Below are positions 5,273 through 10,840 of a stretch of DNA of 10,840 nucleotides, piece by piece. The position numbers were made by a program, and so were the translations under genes. Within the stretch, counting starts at the first letter, position 1. Each line of letters starts with the position of its first letter. This DNA is from Candidatus Aenigmatarchaeota archaeon (lineage in GTDB: Archaea > Aenigmatarchaeota > Aenigmatarchaeia > QMZP01), in the NCBI GenBank assembly GCA_030672885.1, contig DAOVFN010000012.1:1-10840 (forward strand). The letters run 5' to 3'. Below the pieces are notes generated by a model. The model was not told the origin of the DNA, did no database searches, and saw nothing but the letters and a program-made list of their open reading frames with translations.

Positions 5273-6040
5273 CTACTCTATCTCCTTGAAGGCGTGGTTG
5301 TGTGATGGCCTGGGCTTGCCCTTCTCCTCGGTTTCGGGTTCCTCTTCCTCGTCGTCACCCCCGAACTCGTCTGTTTTCTGCTTGGGAATCTCTTTGGCAG
5401 CTTCCTCCTTTATCACAGATACCCGGGCCTTTTCTTTTGCCTGCCGCTTCTCTGTCCGAGGTGGGAGCTCAGTGAATTCCTGGCCTTCCCCGGGCACCCC
5501 CCCTGTTGGGGCGGTCTTCTCATATACGGGCTCGCCTCCCCTGCTCGATGCCTCGAGATGCCTCTGGAGCTGCTCCTTTATCTTGTCCTTTTCCTCGCCG
5601 AAGTAGCGCTCGAACTCCTGGGTGAGCTTCAGGACCTTGGTGTGGCCCTCACTCTCTGATGTTATGAGGCCGCGCTTCATAAGGCCCTTGATATAGGAAT
5701 ATGCCTTGTTGCCCTGCGTCTTGATTATCAGGGACTGCTTCACGGGCTCCTTCAGGGTGATGAGCGCAAGGGTCCTCTTCGGCCCCTCTCTCAAATCAGA
5801 ATAGGGTGTCAGGTGGGCGACACTGGGAAGTATCTTTGGCCTCACCTGCATTATCCATCCATCTGATGTGTTCAGCAGCTCAAGCCCGCGCCCCTCATAA
5901 TCCTTCTGCAGGGACTCCATGAGTTCCTTGACGTGGCCCAGGGAATTTATGCCAGACACCCTGGCTAGCTGATCCAGTGTAATGGGTGATGTGGATATGA
6001 AGAGTGCCGCCTCGAGAATCTTCTTGTGCATAACAATCAC
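5273..6040 (-). CDS. scpB: Segregation and condensation protein ScpB
   Basis: A 255-residue protein of the SMC-ScpA-ScpB complex, which compacts and helps separate chromosomes. Two winged-helix domains are visible: residues about 5-68 (KKILEAALFISTSPITLDQL to GWIMQVRPK) and about 80-148, ending in AYSYIKGLMKRGLITSESEG and LKLTQEFERYFG, a typical ScpB finish. ScpB binds the middle of the kleisin ScpA as a dimer. Residues 150-255 form a long charged tail rich in Glu, Lys and Pro that most short ScpB proteins lack; it is probably disordered. The start is GTG at 6040, overlapping the scpA stop by GTGA, which indicates translational coupling; an ATG nine bases later (6031) is an alternative. lysS follows after 46 nt. 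Confidence 0.85.
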   Translation of the reverse strand: MIVMHKKILEAALFISTSPITLDQLARVSGINSLGHVKELMESLQKDYEGRGLELLNTSDGWIMQVRPKILPSVAHLTPYSDLREGPKRTLALITLKEPVKQSLIIKTQGNKAYSYIKGLMKRGLITSESEGHTKVLKLTQEFERYFGEEKDKIKEQLQRHLEASSRGGEPVYEKTAPTGGVPGEGQEFTELPPRTEKRQAKEKARVSVIKEEAAKEIPKQKTDEFGGDDEEEEPETEEKGKPRPSHNHAFKEIE

Positions 6041-6834
6041 TTGCGCCCTTTCCTCTTTATTGTTTTGGCTTCAATGCTTTTATCTTCAGCCCCTCTCTTG
6101 ACATATATCTCCTTGAACATCTCATTCTGGGTTGCATTGATCCTTCTCTCGTGGTCCAGGAATACCAGGGGCAGGAACGTATTCACGACCTCCTGGCGCT
6201 CCCATCTGTCAACAAGTTTTGAGAATTCCACCTCTTCTTTGTTTATCCTTCCGAGGATGTCATTAATCTTGTGGTAGAGCATGGATATCCTGTGGGTGAT
6301 GTTGTCGTCCCTGATGTCTATCTTTTCTCTCCTGCGCCTGCTCTTGAGCTCCCTCCTGCTGTCTGCCTTCATCACCCTTCTCAACGCAGAGACGAGGTCG
6401 CTCACCACCAGCTTTCTTCTGGGCTGCCTCTTGGGCGGGACGGTTATGGGGCTCACATGAAAGCCGTTTATGCCGTTTGTCTCCGGAAGGAGTCCCTCTT
6501 CATCATCATCTTCTGCCCCGCTCTCTATATGGCCCTCAAGATCGTCCTCTACGACGTCCATGGCGAAGTTGTCCTCGACAAGGTCGCCCAGGTACTGGAG
6601 GTGGTCTGATTTCATCCTGAGGAGCACGGCCGAGATTATCACGTATTTGGCGGGAATCTTGAAATCTATCTCCTTGAGCCTGGCAATGTAATCCGCAAAG
6701 GAATCCGAGAGCTTCACGAGGTCCAAGTTCCATGGGTCAAGCCCCTCCCAGGCCACTATCTTGTATATCACCTGCTCCCAGGAGTATTCTGATGTGATGA
6801 AGTCCATTATCTTGTTTTCTGCTGACATTGCCAT
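6037..6834 (-). CDS. scpA: Segregation and condensation protein ScpA (kleisin)
   Basis: A 265-residue kleisin that bridges the two heads of an SMC dimer. The N-terminal domain has the clear ScpA signature: EGLDPWNLDLVKLSDSFADY (31-50 counted from the TTG codon), then IPAKYVIISAVLLRMKSDHL. An acidic linker (about 86-118) and a basic stretch (about 136-172) follow, where ScpB would bind. The C-terminal winged helix, EEVEFSKLVDRWERQEVVNTF then PLVFLDHER (201-231), contacts the SMC head. ATG at 6834-6832 is preferred; a TTG at 6837 and an ATG at 6828 are also in frame. It is the first gene of scpA-scpB, with a 4-nt overlap between them. The SMC gene itself is not in this window. Confidence 0.9.
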   Translation of the reverse strand: MAMSAENKIMDFITSEYSWEQVIYKIVAWEGLDPWNLDLVKLSDSFADYIARLKEIDFKIPAKYVIISAVLLRMKSDHLQYLGDLVEDNFAMDVVEDDLEGHIESGAEDDDEEGLLPETNGINGFHVSPITVPPKRQPRRKLVVSDLVSALRRVMKADSRRELKSRRRREKIDIRDDNITHRISMLYHKINDILGRINKEEVEFSKLVDRWERQEVVNTFLPLVFLDHERRINATQNEMFKEIYVKRGAEDKSIEAKTIKRKGRK

Positions 6835-6890
6835 CAAATGCCTGGTTGCCCGCCACCTGTCTGGATGGGAACAGGTCCCATAGAAATTGT

Positions 6891-6900
6891 ATTATAATAT
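6891..6900 (-). promoter_or_regulatory. Probable TATA element of the scpA-scpB operon
   Basis: ATATTATAAT on the minus strand lies 57-66 nt before the scpA ATG, predicting a leader of about 30-35 nt. A small 5-bp hairpin (TGGGA/TCCCA, 6866-6880) falls at the expected transcript start. Confidence 0.4.
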
Positions 6901-6938
6901 GGGAGGGAATGTTTATATTGGTGAACCTTGCGGTTTTG

Positions 6939-7265
6939 CTACGTTACGCAGCCCTCAAGGGTCTTTTTCTCCTCATCGCATGTGCAATCCGTTTTCAAGC
7001 CGCTTCTTAGCATTACCTGGGAGCAGCTCATGTCCACGGTCTTGCCATTCTCAGTGACCTTTCTGTTCTGGATGTTCCAGGTCGGGGGCATCTTGCCGTA
7101 CGTCGCGCAGGACATGGTGGCCTCGGTCATGCACAGCGACTTGGCGCTGGTTATCCCTGTCGCAGGGGTCACGCCCTGAAAGAATATGGCAAGCACCACC
7201 ACAGCTGTCACGAGAATCACGACTGCGGCAACAACGAGATACAGGGTGTTGGACATGGCTTTCAT
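6939..7265 (-). CDS. Small cysteine-rich type IV pilin-like protein 1
   Basis: A 108-residue exported protein. The start is placed at ATG 7265 because the sequence then opens with MKAMSNTLYLVVAAVVILVT: a very short basic leader, then a long hydrophobic helix (about 7-30), the form of an archaeal class III signal peptide (possible cut A3/M4). An AGGT sits 9 nt upstream, and the frame extends 16 codons further without a signal-like sequence. The outer part has six cysteines (45, 53, 81, 94, 96, 106), an even number that suggests disulfides. It is a paralogue of the neighbour at 7333-7644: the stretch from TSAKSLC to PPTWN aligns with TEAKNHC to SPTWN, with equal spacing between the first two Cys and PTWN. 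Its role (pilus subunit, minor pilin or anchored surface protein) is unknown. No assembly genes are near. Confidence 0.65.
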   Translation of the reverse strand: MKAMSNTLYLVVAAVVILVTAVVVLAIFFQGVTPATGITSAKSLCMTEATMSCATYGKMPPTWNIQNRKVTENGKTVDMSCSQVMLRSGLKTDCTCDEEKKTLEGCVT

Positions 7266-7332
7266 GGGGATACCTGTAGAATAATTGGCGATTGTGTAAT
7301 AAATTGATTTCATTTATCGATAGAGATATCAG

Positions 7333-7644
7333 TTACCCACAAGAAAATACATATACTTCTCCTATTAGCCTACAGGCTGCCATAGCATCCATACCACACA
7401 CATCTTCACAACTACTTAGCACCCCTTCATAATTTATTGTAGCCAGGTTCCATGTAGGGGAAACCGTTCCTGTTGTTTCGCAAATCTGTTTGTTGGTAAG
7501 TGTGCAGTGGTTCTTTGCTTCTGTCAGTGATGCAATCGGCGTCATGCTGCCGCCGAATATAGTGAGCAGGACAAGGGCAGCTACCAGTATGACTACAGCG
7601 GAAACTATGATAACAAGCGTGGTGGACATGCCCTTTGATGCCAT
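7333..7644 (-). CDS. Small cysteine-rich type IV pilin-like protein 2
   Basis: A 103-residue protein beginning MASKGMSTTLVIIVSAVVIL, i.e. a charged leader ending in KG and a hydrophobic helix to about residue 31, as expected for processing by an archaeal prepilin peptidase after Gly5. The outer domain carries six cysteines (47, 55, 79, 83, 91, 102) and the PTWN motif (63-66) shared with the downstream paralogue. A TATA-like element lies about 26 nt before the ATG. The gap to the next gene's ATG is 67 nt, with a second TATA-like sequence (about 7298-7306), so the two may be transcribed separately. No soluble domain of known fold was recognised. Pilin-like is inferred from the N-terminus only. 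Confidence 0.65.
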   Translation of the reverse strand: MASKGMSTTLVIIVSAVVILVAALVLLTIFGGSMTPIASLTEAKNHCTLTNKQICETTGTVSPTWNLATINYEGVLSSCEDVCGMDAMAACRLIGEVYVFSCG

Positions 7645-7663
7645 GTTTAATTAATGGGGCCGG

Positions 7664-7676
7664 GCATTTAAATGTT
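7664..7676 (-). promoter_or_regulatory. TATA element of pilin-like gene 2
   Basis: The A/T-rich palindrome CATTTAAATG (7665-7674), read on the minus strand, is centred about 26 nt before the ATG at 7644. It sits in otherwise G/C-rich sequence, which supports it as a promoter with a leaderless or nearly leaderless transcript. Confidence 0.5.
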
Positions 7677-7768
7677 TATCCGGCTGGCCTGTGATGCAGG
7701 CCGGGCAGGCGGCTGTTCGCGGGCATGCGTTGGTGCGGGTTTCTGTTTTTGTATCCAGTGGGCCGCGG

Positions 7769-7802
7769 TTTTTAATATGCTTGGCTATAAGAATTAAAGG
7801 AG
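7769..7802 (+). promoter_or_regulatory. Promoter and ribosome-binding site of the Mth938-like gene
   Basis: TTTTTAATATG (7769-7779) is a TATA candidate 27-37 nt before the ATG at 7806. AAAGGAG (7796-7802) is the clearest ribosome-binding site in the window, though only 3 nt from ATG 7806; a GTG at 7809 would have 6 nt spacing. Confidence 0.5.
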
Positions 7803-7805
7803 ATC

Positions 7806-8147
7806 ATGGTGAATATTCAGTTCGTGAAGTTCGGGGAGGTCATGGTGGATGGCAAGGTCTATTACTCGGACATGATGGTGTGGTGGGACGGGGAGAAGGA
7901 GATGGTCCCCAAGAGCCATGTCTTGGGAATGAAGGCCTTTTCAATGCTGCTCAGGAAGAACCCGGACATCGTGGTCGTGGGCACAGGCCAGCAGGGCTGC
8001 GTCAAAATATCGGATGACGTCAGGGACATGGCCAGGAAAGGGGGAATCAAGATATTCGAGGATACCTCTGCAAAGGCCGCTGACCTGTTCAATGGGTTTG
8101 TGGCCACGAAGAAGAATGTGGTGGCCTTTATACATACTACTTGTTAG
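7806..8147 (+). CDS. Mth938-like (DUF498) domain protein
   Basis: A 113-residue single-domain protein of the Mth938/DUF498 family, related to mitochondrial NDUFAF3 and human AAMDC. Family marks are FGEVMVDGKVYYSDMMVW at the N-terminus, the central strand and turn DIVVVGTGQQG (54-64), DTSAKAADLFNGF (86-98) where the family has 'T..A...yN', and the ending AFIHTTC, close to the common 'a.lHlTC'. Length is normal for the family. The molecular function in archaea is unknown; in mitochondria a relative helps assemble respiratory complex I, which cannot be carried over here. It is the first of three genes on the plus strand, with 51 nt before trm56. Confidence 0.85.
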   Translation: MVNIQFVKFGEVMVDGKVYYSDMMVWWDGEKEMVPKSHVLGMKAFSMLLRKNPDIVVVGTGQQGCVKISDDVRDMARKGGIKIFEDTSAKAADLFNGFVATKKNVVAFIHTTC

Positions 8148-8167
8148 TTTTCTGTCTTCAGTGGGTA

Positions 8168-8178
8168 GTTTTATTAGA
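8168..8178 (+). promoter_or_regulatory. TATA element of trm56
   Basis: GTTTTATTAGA is centred about 26 nt before the ATG at 8199, again predicting a leaderless mRNA. No ribosome-binding site is visible before that ATG. Confidence 0.45.
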
Positions 8179-8198
8179 ATCCTTGGCAAAATCTTATT

Positions 8199-8708
8199 AT
8201 GGCAATAACGGTTCTCAGGTTGGGGCACAGGCCTGCAAGGGACAAGAGGATAAGCACGCATGTGGGCCTTGTTGCAAGGGCGTTCGGAGCTGACAATCTT
8301 TTCTATAGTGGCCTGAAGGACTCCTCGCTTGAGGATTCCATACACGGTGTGGCCAGGCAGTGGGGAGGCTCCTTTGGCGTGGCCCACGTCAGGGACTGGA
8401 GAGCCCTTATCAGGGACTGGAAGGGAAAATCGGTTCATTTAACCATGTACGGAATGCCGCTCCAGAAGAGGATGGGGCAGATAAGAAAGGTCAGTGACCT
8501 GCTGATTGTTGTGGGAGGGGAAAAGGTCCCGCCCGATGTTTACAGGATGGCCGACTGGAACGTTTCCATTACGTCACAGCCCCATAGTGAAGTAGCTGGC
8601 CTGGCAGTCTTCCTGCACGAGTACTTCCAGGGCAGGGAGCTTGAGAAGAAATACATGGGTGCCAGGAAGAGGGTAATACCGCAGGCAAGGGGCAAGAGGC
8701 TCGTGTGA
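8199..8708 (+). CDS. trm56: tRNA (cytidine(56)-2'-O)-methyltransferase Trm56
   Basis: A 169-residue SPOUT-class methyltransferase that puts a 2'-O-methyl group on C56 in the T-loop of archaeal tRNAs, using S-adenosylmethionine. The start VLRLGHRPARDKRISTHVGL and VARAFGADNL is the family's hallmark N-terminus (5-33). The C-terminal knot that binds the methyl donor is seen as LLIVVGGEKVPPDVYRMADWN (101-121) and QPHSEVAGLAVFLHEYF (127-143). Length is normal. The position it modifies lies three bases before the intron site of both tRNA genes in this window, so modification before and after splicing may differ. The start codon is the first in-frame ATG after the TATA element. Confidence 0.93.
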   Translation: MAITVLRLGHRPARDKRISTHVGLVARAFGADNLFYSGLKDSSLEDSIHGVARQWGGSFGVAHVRDWRALIRDWKGKSVHLTMYGMPLQKRMGQIRKVSDLLIVVGGEKVPPDVYRMADWNVSITSQPHSEVAGLAVFLHEYFQGRELEKKYMGARKRVIPQARGKRLV

Positions 8709-8728
8709 CAGGTTCTGAATTCTCTGAG

Positions 8729-8740
8729 AGATAAATATAC
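8729..8740 (+). promoter_or_regulatory. TATA element of the MFS gene
   Basis: GATAAATATACT lies about 25 nt before the ATG at 8760, so this gene probably has its own promoter and a leaderless transcript although it follows trm56 by only 51 nt. Confidence 0.45.
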
Positions 8741-8759
8741 TGGAGCCCAACAATAAGAC

Positions 8760-9896
8760 ATGCTGGGAAAGAGGCTTGCGCACATCTGCTCCATGGATTA
8801 CCTGTCAAGGCTTTTTGTCGGATTCTTCATGTTTTTCATTCCGCTGCACCTTGTAGGCCTGGGCTTTGACGGGCTTCAGATTGGGCTTCTGGTCTCGTTG
8901 CTGGCAATAACAGCGCTTTTCATAGAGCTTCCGATGGGGGTCATAGATGACAGGCTGGACATGCGCTATGTCATACTCCTCGGTTACATAACATCCTCTG
9001 CGTTCTTTTTTTCTATTGGGATATTCTCGGATTTCTTGCTATTTATCCCGCTCTTCTTTCTTGGCGGGGTCGGGTTCAATATCCTGGCAAAATCTTACAG
9101 GGACTATGTCTTCAAGGACCGCGAGCCATGTCACGAGGGAAGGAAGTTCGGGATTTTCACGCTTGCAGATTATCTGGCATACTTCTCAGGGGCTATCCTG
9201 GGGATGTTCCTTGTTTCCCTGCTGGGATTCCCTGTAACGCTCATGATAATAGGGGCCTATTACCTGTTTTTGATTCCTCTTCTTTTCTGGCTGGAGCCCG
9301 TCAGCGTTGCAAGAACAAAACTCATTCAGTACGAGAGGGACTTTTTCCATACAAACAACATCCTGCTTGCTGTTGTATTGTTTCTCTTTGCCACACACTG
9401 GGGAGCAGAGATGACATCCTATGGGCTTTTTCTTAAAGATGTCCTGAACCTCAGCACAATCAATATGGGTTTCTATACTGCATTTTCGGTTCTGTTCCTC
9501 GGCATCGCTGCATTCATATTCGGCAGCAGGATAGATCACAGGACCAATTTCAAGAACATATTCTTGATAGGCCTTCTGGTTTCTGGATTTGCCCATGTGC
9601 TCATGACCATACCGCAGGTTCATGTCTCGTTTCTCTTCAGGGCCATTCACGAGGTCGGTGACGGGATTGCAGCGGTCTCCCTGCTCTTCTGGCTAGGCAG
9701 GAAGTTCAGGAGGTCCAGGCTGGGAGGGGATTCAGGGATATTCTATGTAATCATGAGCATTGGGGGCTTCGCAGGCTCCATATTCTATGGCCCCATGGGC
9801 TTTGCATACGGGTACTCCATGCCCCTGATCATGTCAGGGATAGCCACAATAATCTGTGCTGGCCTCTTTATGGTTCTCAAGAGAAGGCTGGAGTGA
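8760..9896 (+). CDS. MFS-family transporter
   Basis: A 378-residue membrane protein with about 11-12 hydrophobic helices in two halves. The loop after the second helix, MGVIDDRLDMRYV (59-71), is the major facilitator motif A (G...DR...R), and a weaker copy, GSRIDHRTNFK (255-265), lies at the same place in the second half, as expected for the duplicated fold. The central cytoplasmic loop (about 180-198) is short. It probably moves a small solute coupled to an ion gradient; the sequence gives no clue to the substrate, and I see no similarity to a named subgroup. It ends 17 nt before the stop codon of the convergent taw1 gene. Confidence 0.8.
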   Translation: MLGKRLAHICSMDYLSRLFVGFFMFFIPLHLVGLGFDGLQIGLLVSLLAITALFIELPMGVIDDRLDMRYVILLGYITSSAFFFSIGIFSDFLLFIPLFFLGGVGFNILAKSYRDYVFKDREPCHEGRKFGIFTLADYLAYFSGAILGMFLVSLLGFPVTLMIIGAYYLFLIPLLFWLEPVSVARTKLIQYERDFFHTNNILLAVVLFLFATHWGAEMTSYGLFLKDVLNLSTINMGFYTAFSVLFLGIAAFIFGSRIDHRTNFKNIFLIGLLVSGFAHVLMTIPQVHVSFLFRAIHEVGDGIAAVSLLFWLGRKFRRSRLGGDSGIFYVIMSIGGFAGSIFYGPMGFAYGYSMPLIMSGIATIICAGLFMVLKRRLE

Positions 9897-9913
9897 ACAT
9901 GACACAGTCATGT
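9897..9913. terminator. Perfect hairpin filling the gap between two convergent genes
   Basis: ACATGAC + ACA + GTCATGT: a 7-bp hairpin with a 3-nt loop occupies every base between the MFS stop codon (9894-9896) and the taw1 stop codon (9914-9916). Being symmetric, it could act on transcripts from both sides. No T-run follows directly, so it is not a classic terminator. Confidence 0.4.
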
Positions 9914-10840
9914 CTATTTCCTTGATAGCAGCACCACCCTGGAGGCGGTCTGCTCGTCCTTGTAATGATATCCGCATTCCCTGGACACCTGTTCCGCAAA
10001 GGCCTTTACCTCGTGGTGGCGGGGCATGGCCTCTCTCGGGAGCCTCTTCTGGGACTCGCCGATGTGCATGTATGCCTTCAGCTCCACGAAGTCGCACCCC
10101 GAGCGCTCTATGAGCCTGGCATACTTTCCGGGGTCCCTCATGTTCCATCCCTTGACCATGGTGAGCCGCAGGACCCTCCTGCACGAGAGCGTGTTCATGA
10201 CATCCAGGCTCTTGAGGAGGCGCTCCCAGTGGTCCCTTTTTGAAGGCCTGTCTATTATCTTGTTTGTTTCCTTGTCTGGGGCATCTATGGAAATATATAG
10301 CTGCTTTGGCTCTGTCAGCTTCTCCAGAACTTCTGGGAACTGGCCGTTCGTGACAAGGAATGTGACTATGTTCATCTTGTGAAACTCACCTATCAGTTCG
10401 GACAACCTCGGATAGAGCGTGGGCTCTCCCACAAGCGATATGGCCACATTGGTGGGGTTCTGGGCTTCCCTGAACTTGGTCATATTAGTGCCCTCAAATC
10501 CCCTGAACCCTGACAGAAGGAGCCTCTGGGCAGCTATTGAGCCCTGGATTATGTCCCCTGGTTCGTCAATGATGTAATTGTTTATGTCAGCCTTTATGCC
10601 TGCCTCTATCCTGCGCCAGCATATCAGGCATCTGTTCGTGCACCAGAACGCGGCAGGGCTCATTTGGAGGCACCCGTGGCTCTTGACCCCATAGAACCTC
10701 TCCTTGTAGCACACGCCCTCATCGCGGAGGCTCTTCTTGGTCCATGAGCAGAGCTTTACCGCTGTGTTGTTCCCCACTATCTTGTAGTGCTGGTGATTCC
10801 ATGCAGGCTTTATCGATTCAGGTATCAGCTCAGAGCCCAT
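9914..10840 (-). CDS. taw1: 4-demethylwyosine synthase Taw1 (TYW1), radical SAM
   Basis: A radical-SAM enzyme that condenses N1-methylguanosine-37 of tRNA-Phe with a carbon unit from pyruvate to form 4-demethylwyosine, the first tricyclic step of wyosine synthesis. The radical-SAM cluster motif is CTNRCLIC (C67, C71, C74). Three further cysteines, C31, C44 and C57, have the 13/13/10 spacing of the second iron-sulfur cluster known in archaeal Taw1. LVGEPTLYPRL (137-146) is the SAM-binding GEP block, and KAYMHIGESQKRL (255-267) is typical of the family. K46 in CYKERFYG corresponds to the conserved lysine of the family's CYK motif. The 308 residues look complete; the ATG falls on the last three bases of the window (10838-10840), so an upstream extension cannot be excluded. 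Confidence 0.93.
   Translation of the reverse strand: MGSELIPESIKPAWNHQHYKIVGNNTAVKLCSWTKKSLRDEGVCYKERFYGVKSHGCLQMSPAAFWCTNRCLICWRRIEAGIKADINNYIIDEPGDIIQGSIAAQRLLLSGFRGFEGTNMTKFREAQNPTNVAISLVGEPTLYPRLSELIGEFHKMNIVTFLVTNGQFPEVLEKLTEPKQLYISIDAPDKETNKIIDRPSKRDHWERLLKSLDVMNTLSCRRVLRLTMVKGWNMRDPGKYARLIERSGCDFVELKAYMHIGESQKRLPREAMPRHHEVKAFAEQVSRECGYHYKDEQTASRVVLLSRK

Noticed and set aside
7266..7313. Longer N-terminus for pilin-like protein 1 (start at 7313)
   Set aside because: The added 16 residues would bury the class III-type leader; ATG 7265 has an AGGT upstream and matches the paralogue's layout.
7684..7701. Hairpin GGCCTG/CAGGCC as a terminator
   Set aside because: It lies between the starts of two divergent genes, where no transcript is expected to end, and has no T-run.
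7941..8438. Minus-strand frame of 165 codons
   Set aside because: Antisense to the Mth938-like gene and trm56, both of which are well supported.

Overview
The window is archaeal. The evidence is a class I lysyl-tRNA synthetase, the archaeal tRNA-modifying enzymes Trm56 and Taw1, a tRNA intron with bulge-helix-bulge (BHB) geometry, TATA-type promoters often placed so close to the start codon that transcripts would be leaderless, and pilin-like proteins with short class III signal peptides. Arg is mostly AGG and Ile often ATA. No marker fixes the lineage; a DPANN or related uncultivated group is a guess.

Layout. 1-683: 3' part of a RimK-like ATP-grasp ligase (+). 859-2726: an MscS-family membrane protein and a 329-residue protein resembling N-formylglutamate amidohydrolases (+). 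2727-3102: gene-free, with three perfect hairpins in a row and a 10-bp inverted repeat. 3103-3585: tRNA-Arg(UCU) and tRNA-Pro(GGG) (+). 3586-6834: lysS, scpB and scpA, all on the minus strand. 6939-7644: two paralogous, cysteine-rich, pilin-like proteins (-). 7806-9896: an Mth938-like protein, trm56 and an MFS transporter (+). 9914-10840: taw1 (-), reaching the window edge.

The most striking feature is the tRNA pair. Both genes are interrupted in the T-loop between positions 59 and 60. The two introns (147 and 84 nt) begin with nearly the same sequence (37 of 40 bases, no gaps), end alike, and have unrelated cores. Each junction has BHB spacing: T-stem, 4+3 nt, intron helix, 4+3 nt. tRNA-Arg also carries a standard 37/38 intron of 61 nt, so its 74 nt are split over three exons. 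This looks like a family of T-loop introns that has spread between tRNA genes or is kept alike by a shared function.

The other genes fit core information processing: lysS charges tRNA-Lys, Trm56 methylates C56 (in the same loop that carries the introns), Taw1 makes the wyosine precursor at G37 of tRNA-Phe, and ScpA/ScpB are kleisin and winged-helix partners of SMC. The paired pilin-like proteins are probably exported or surface proteins of unknown role.
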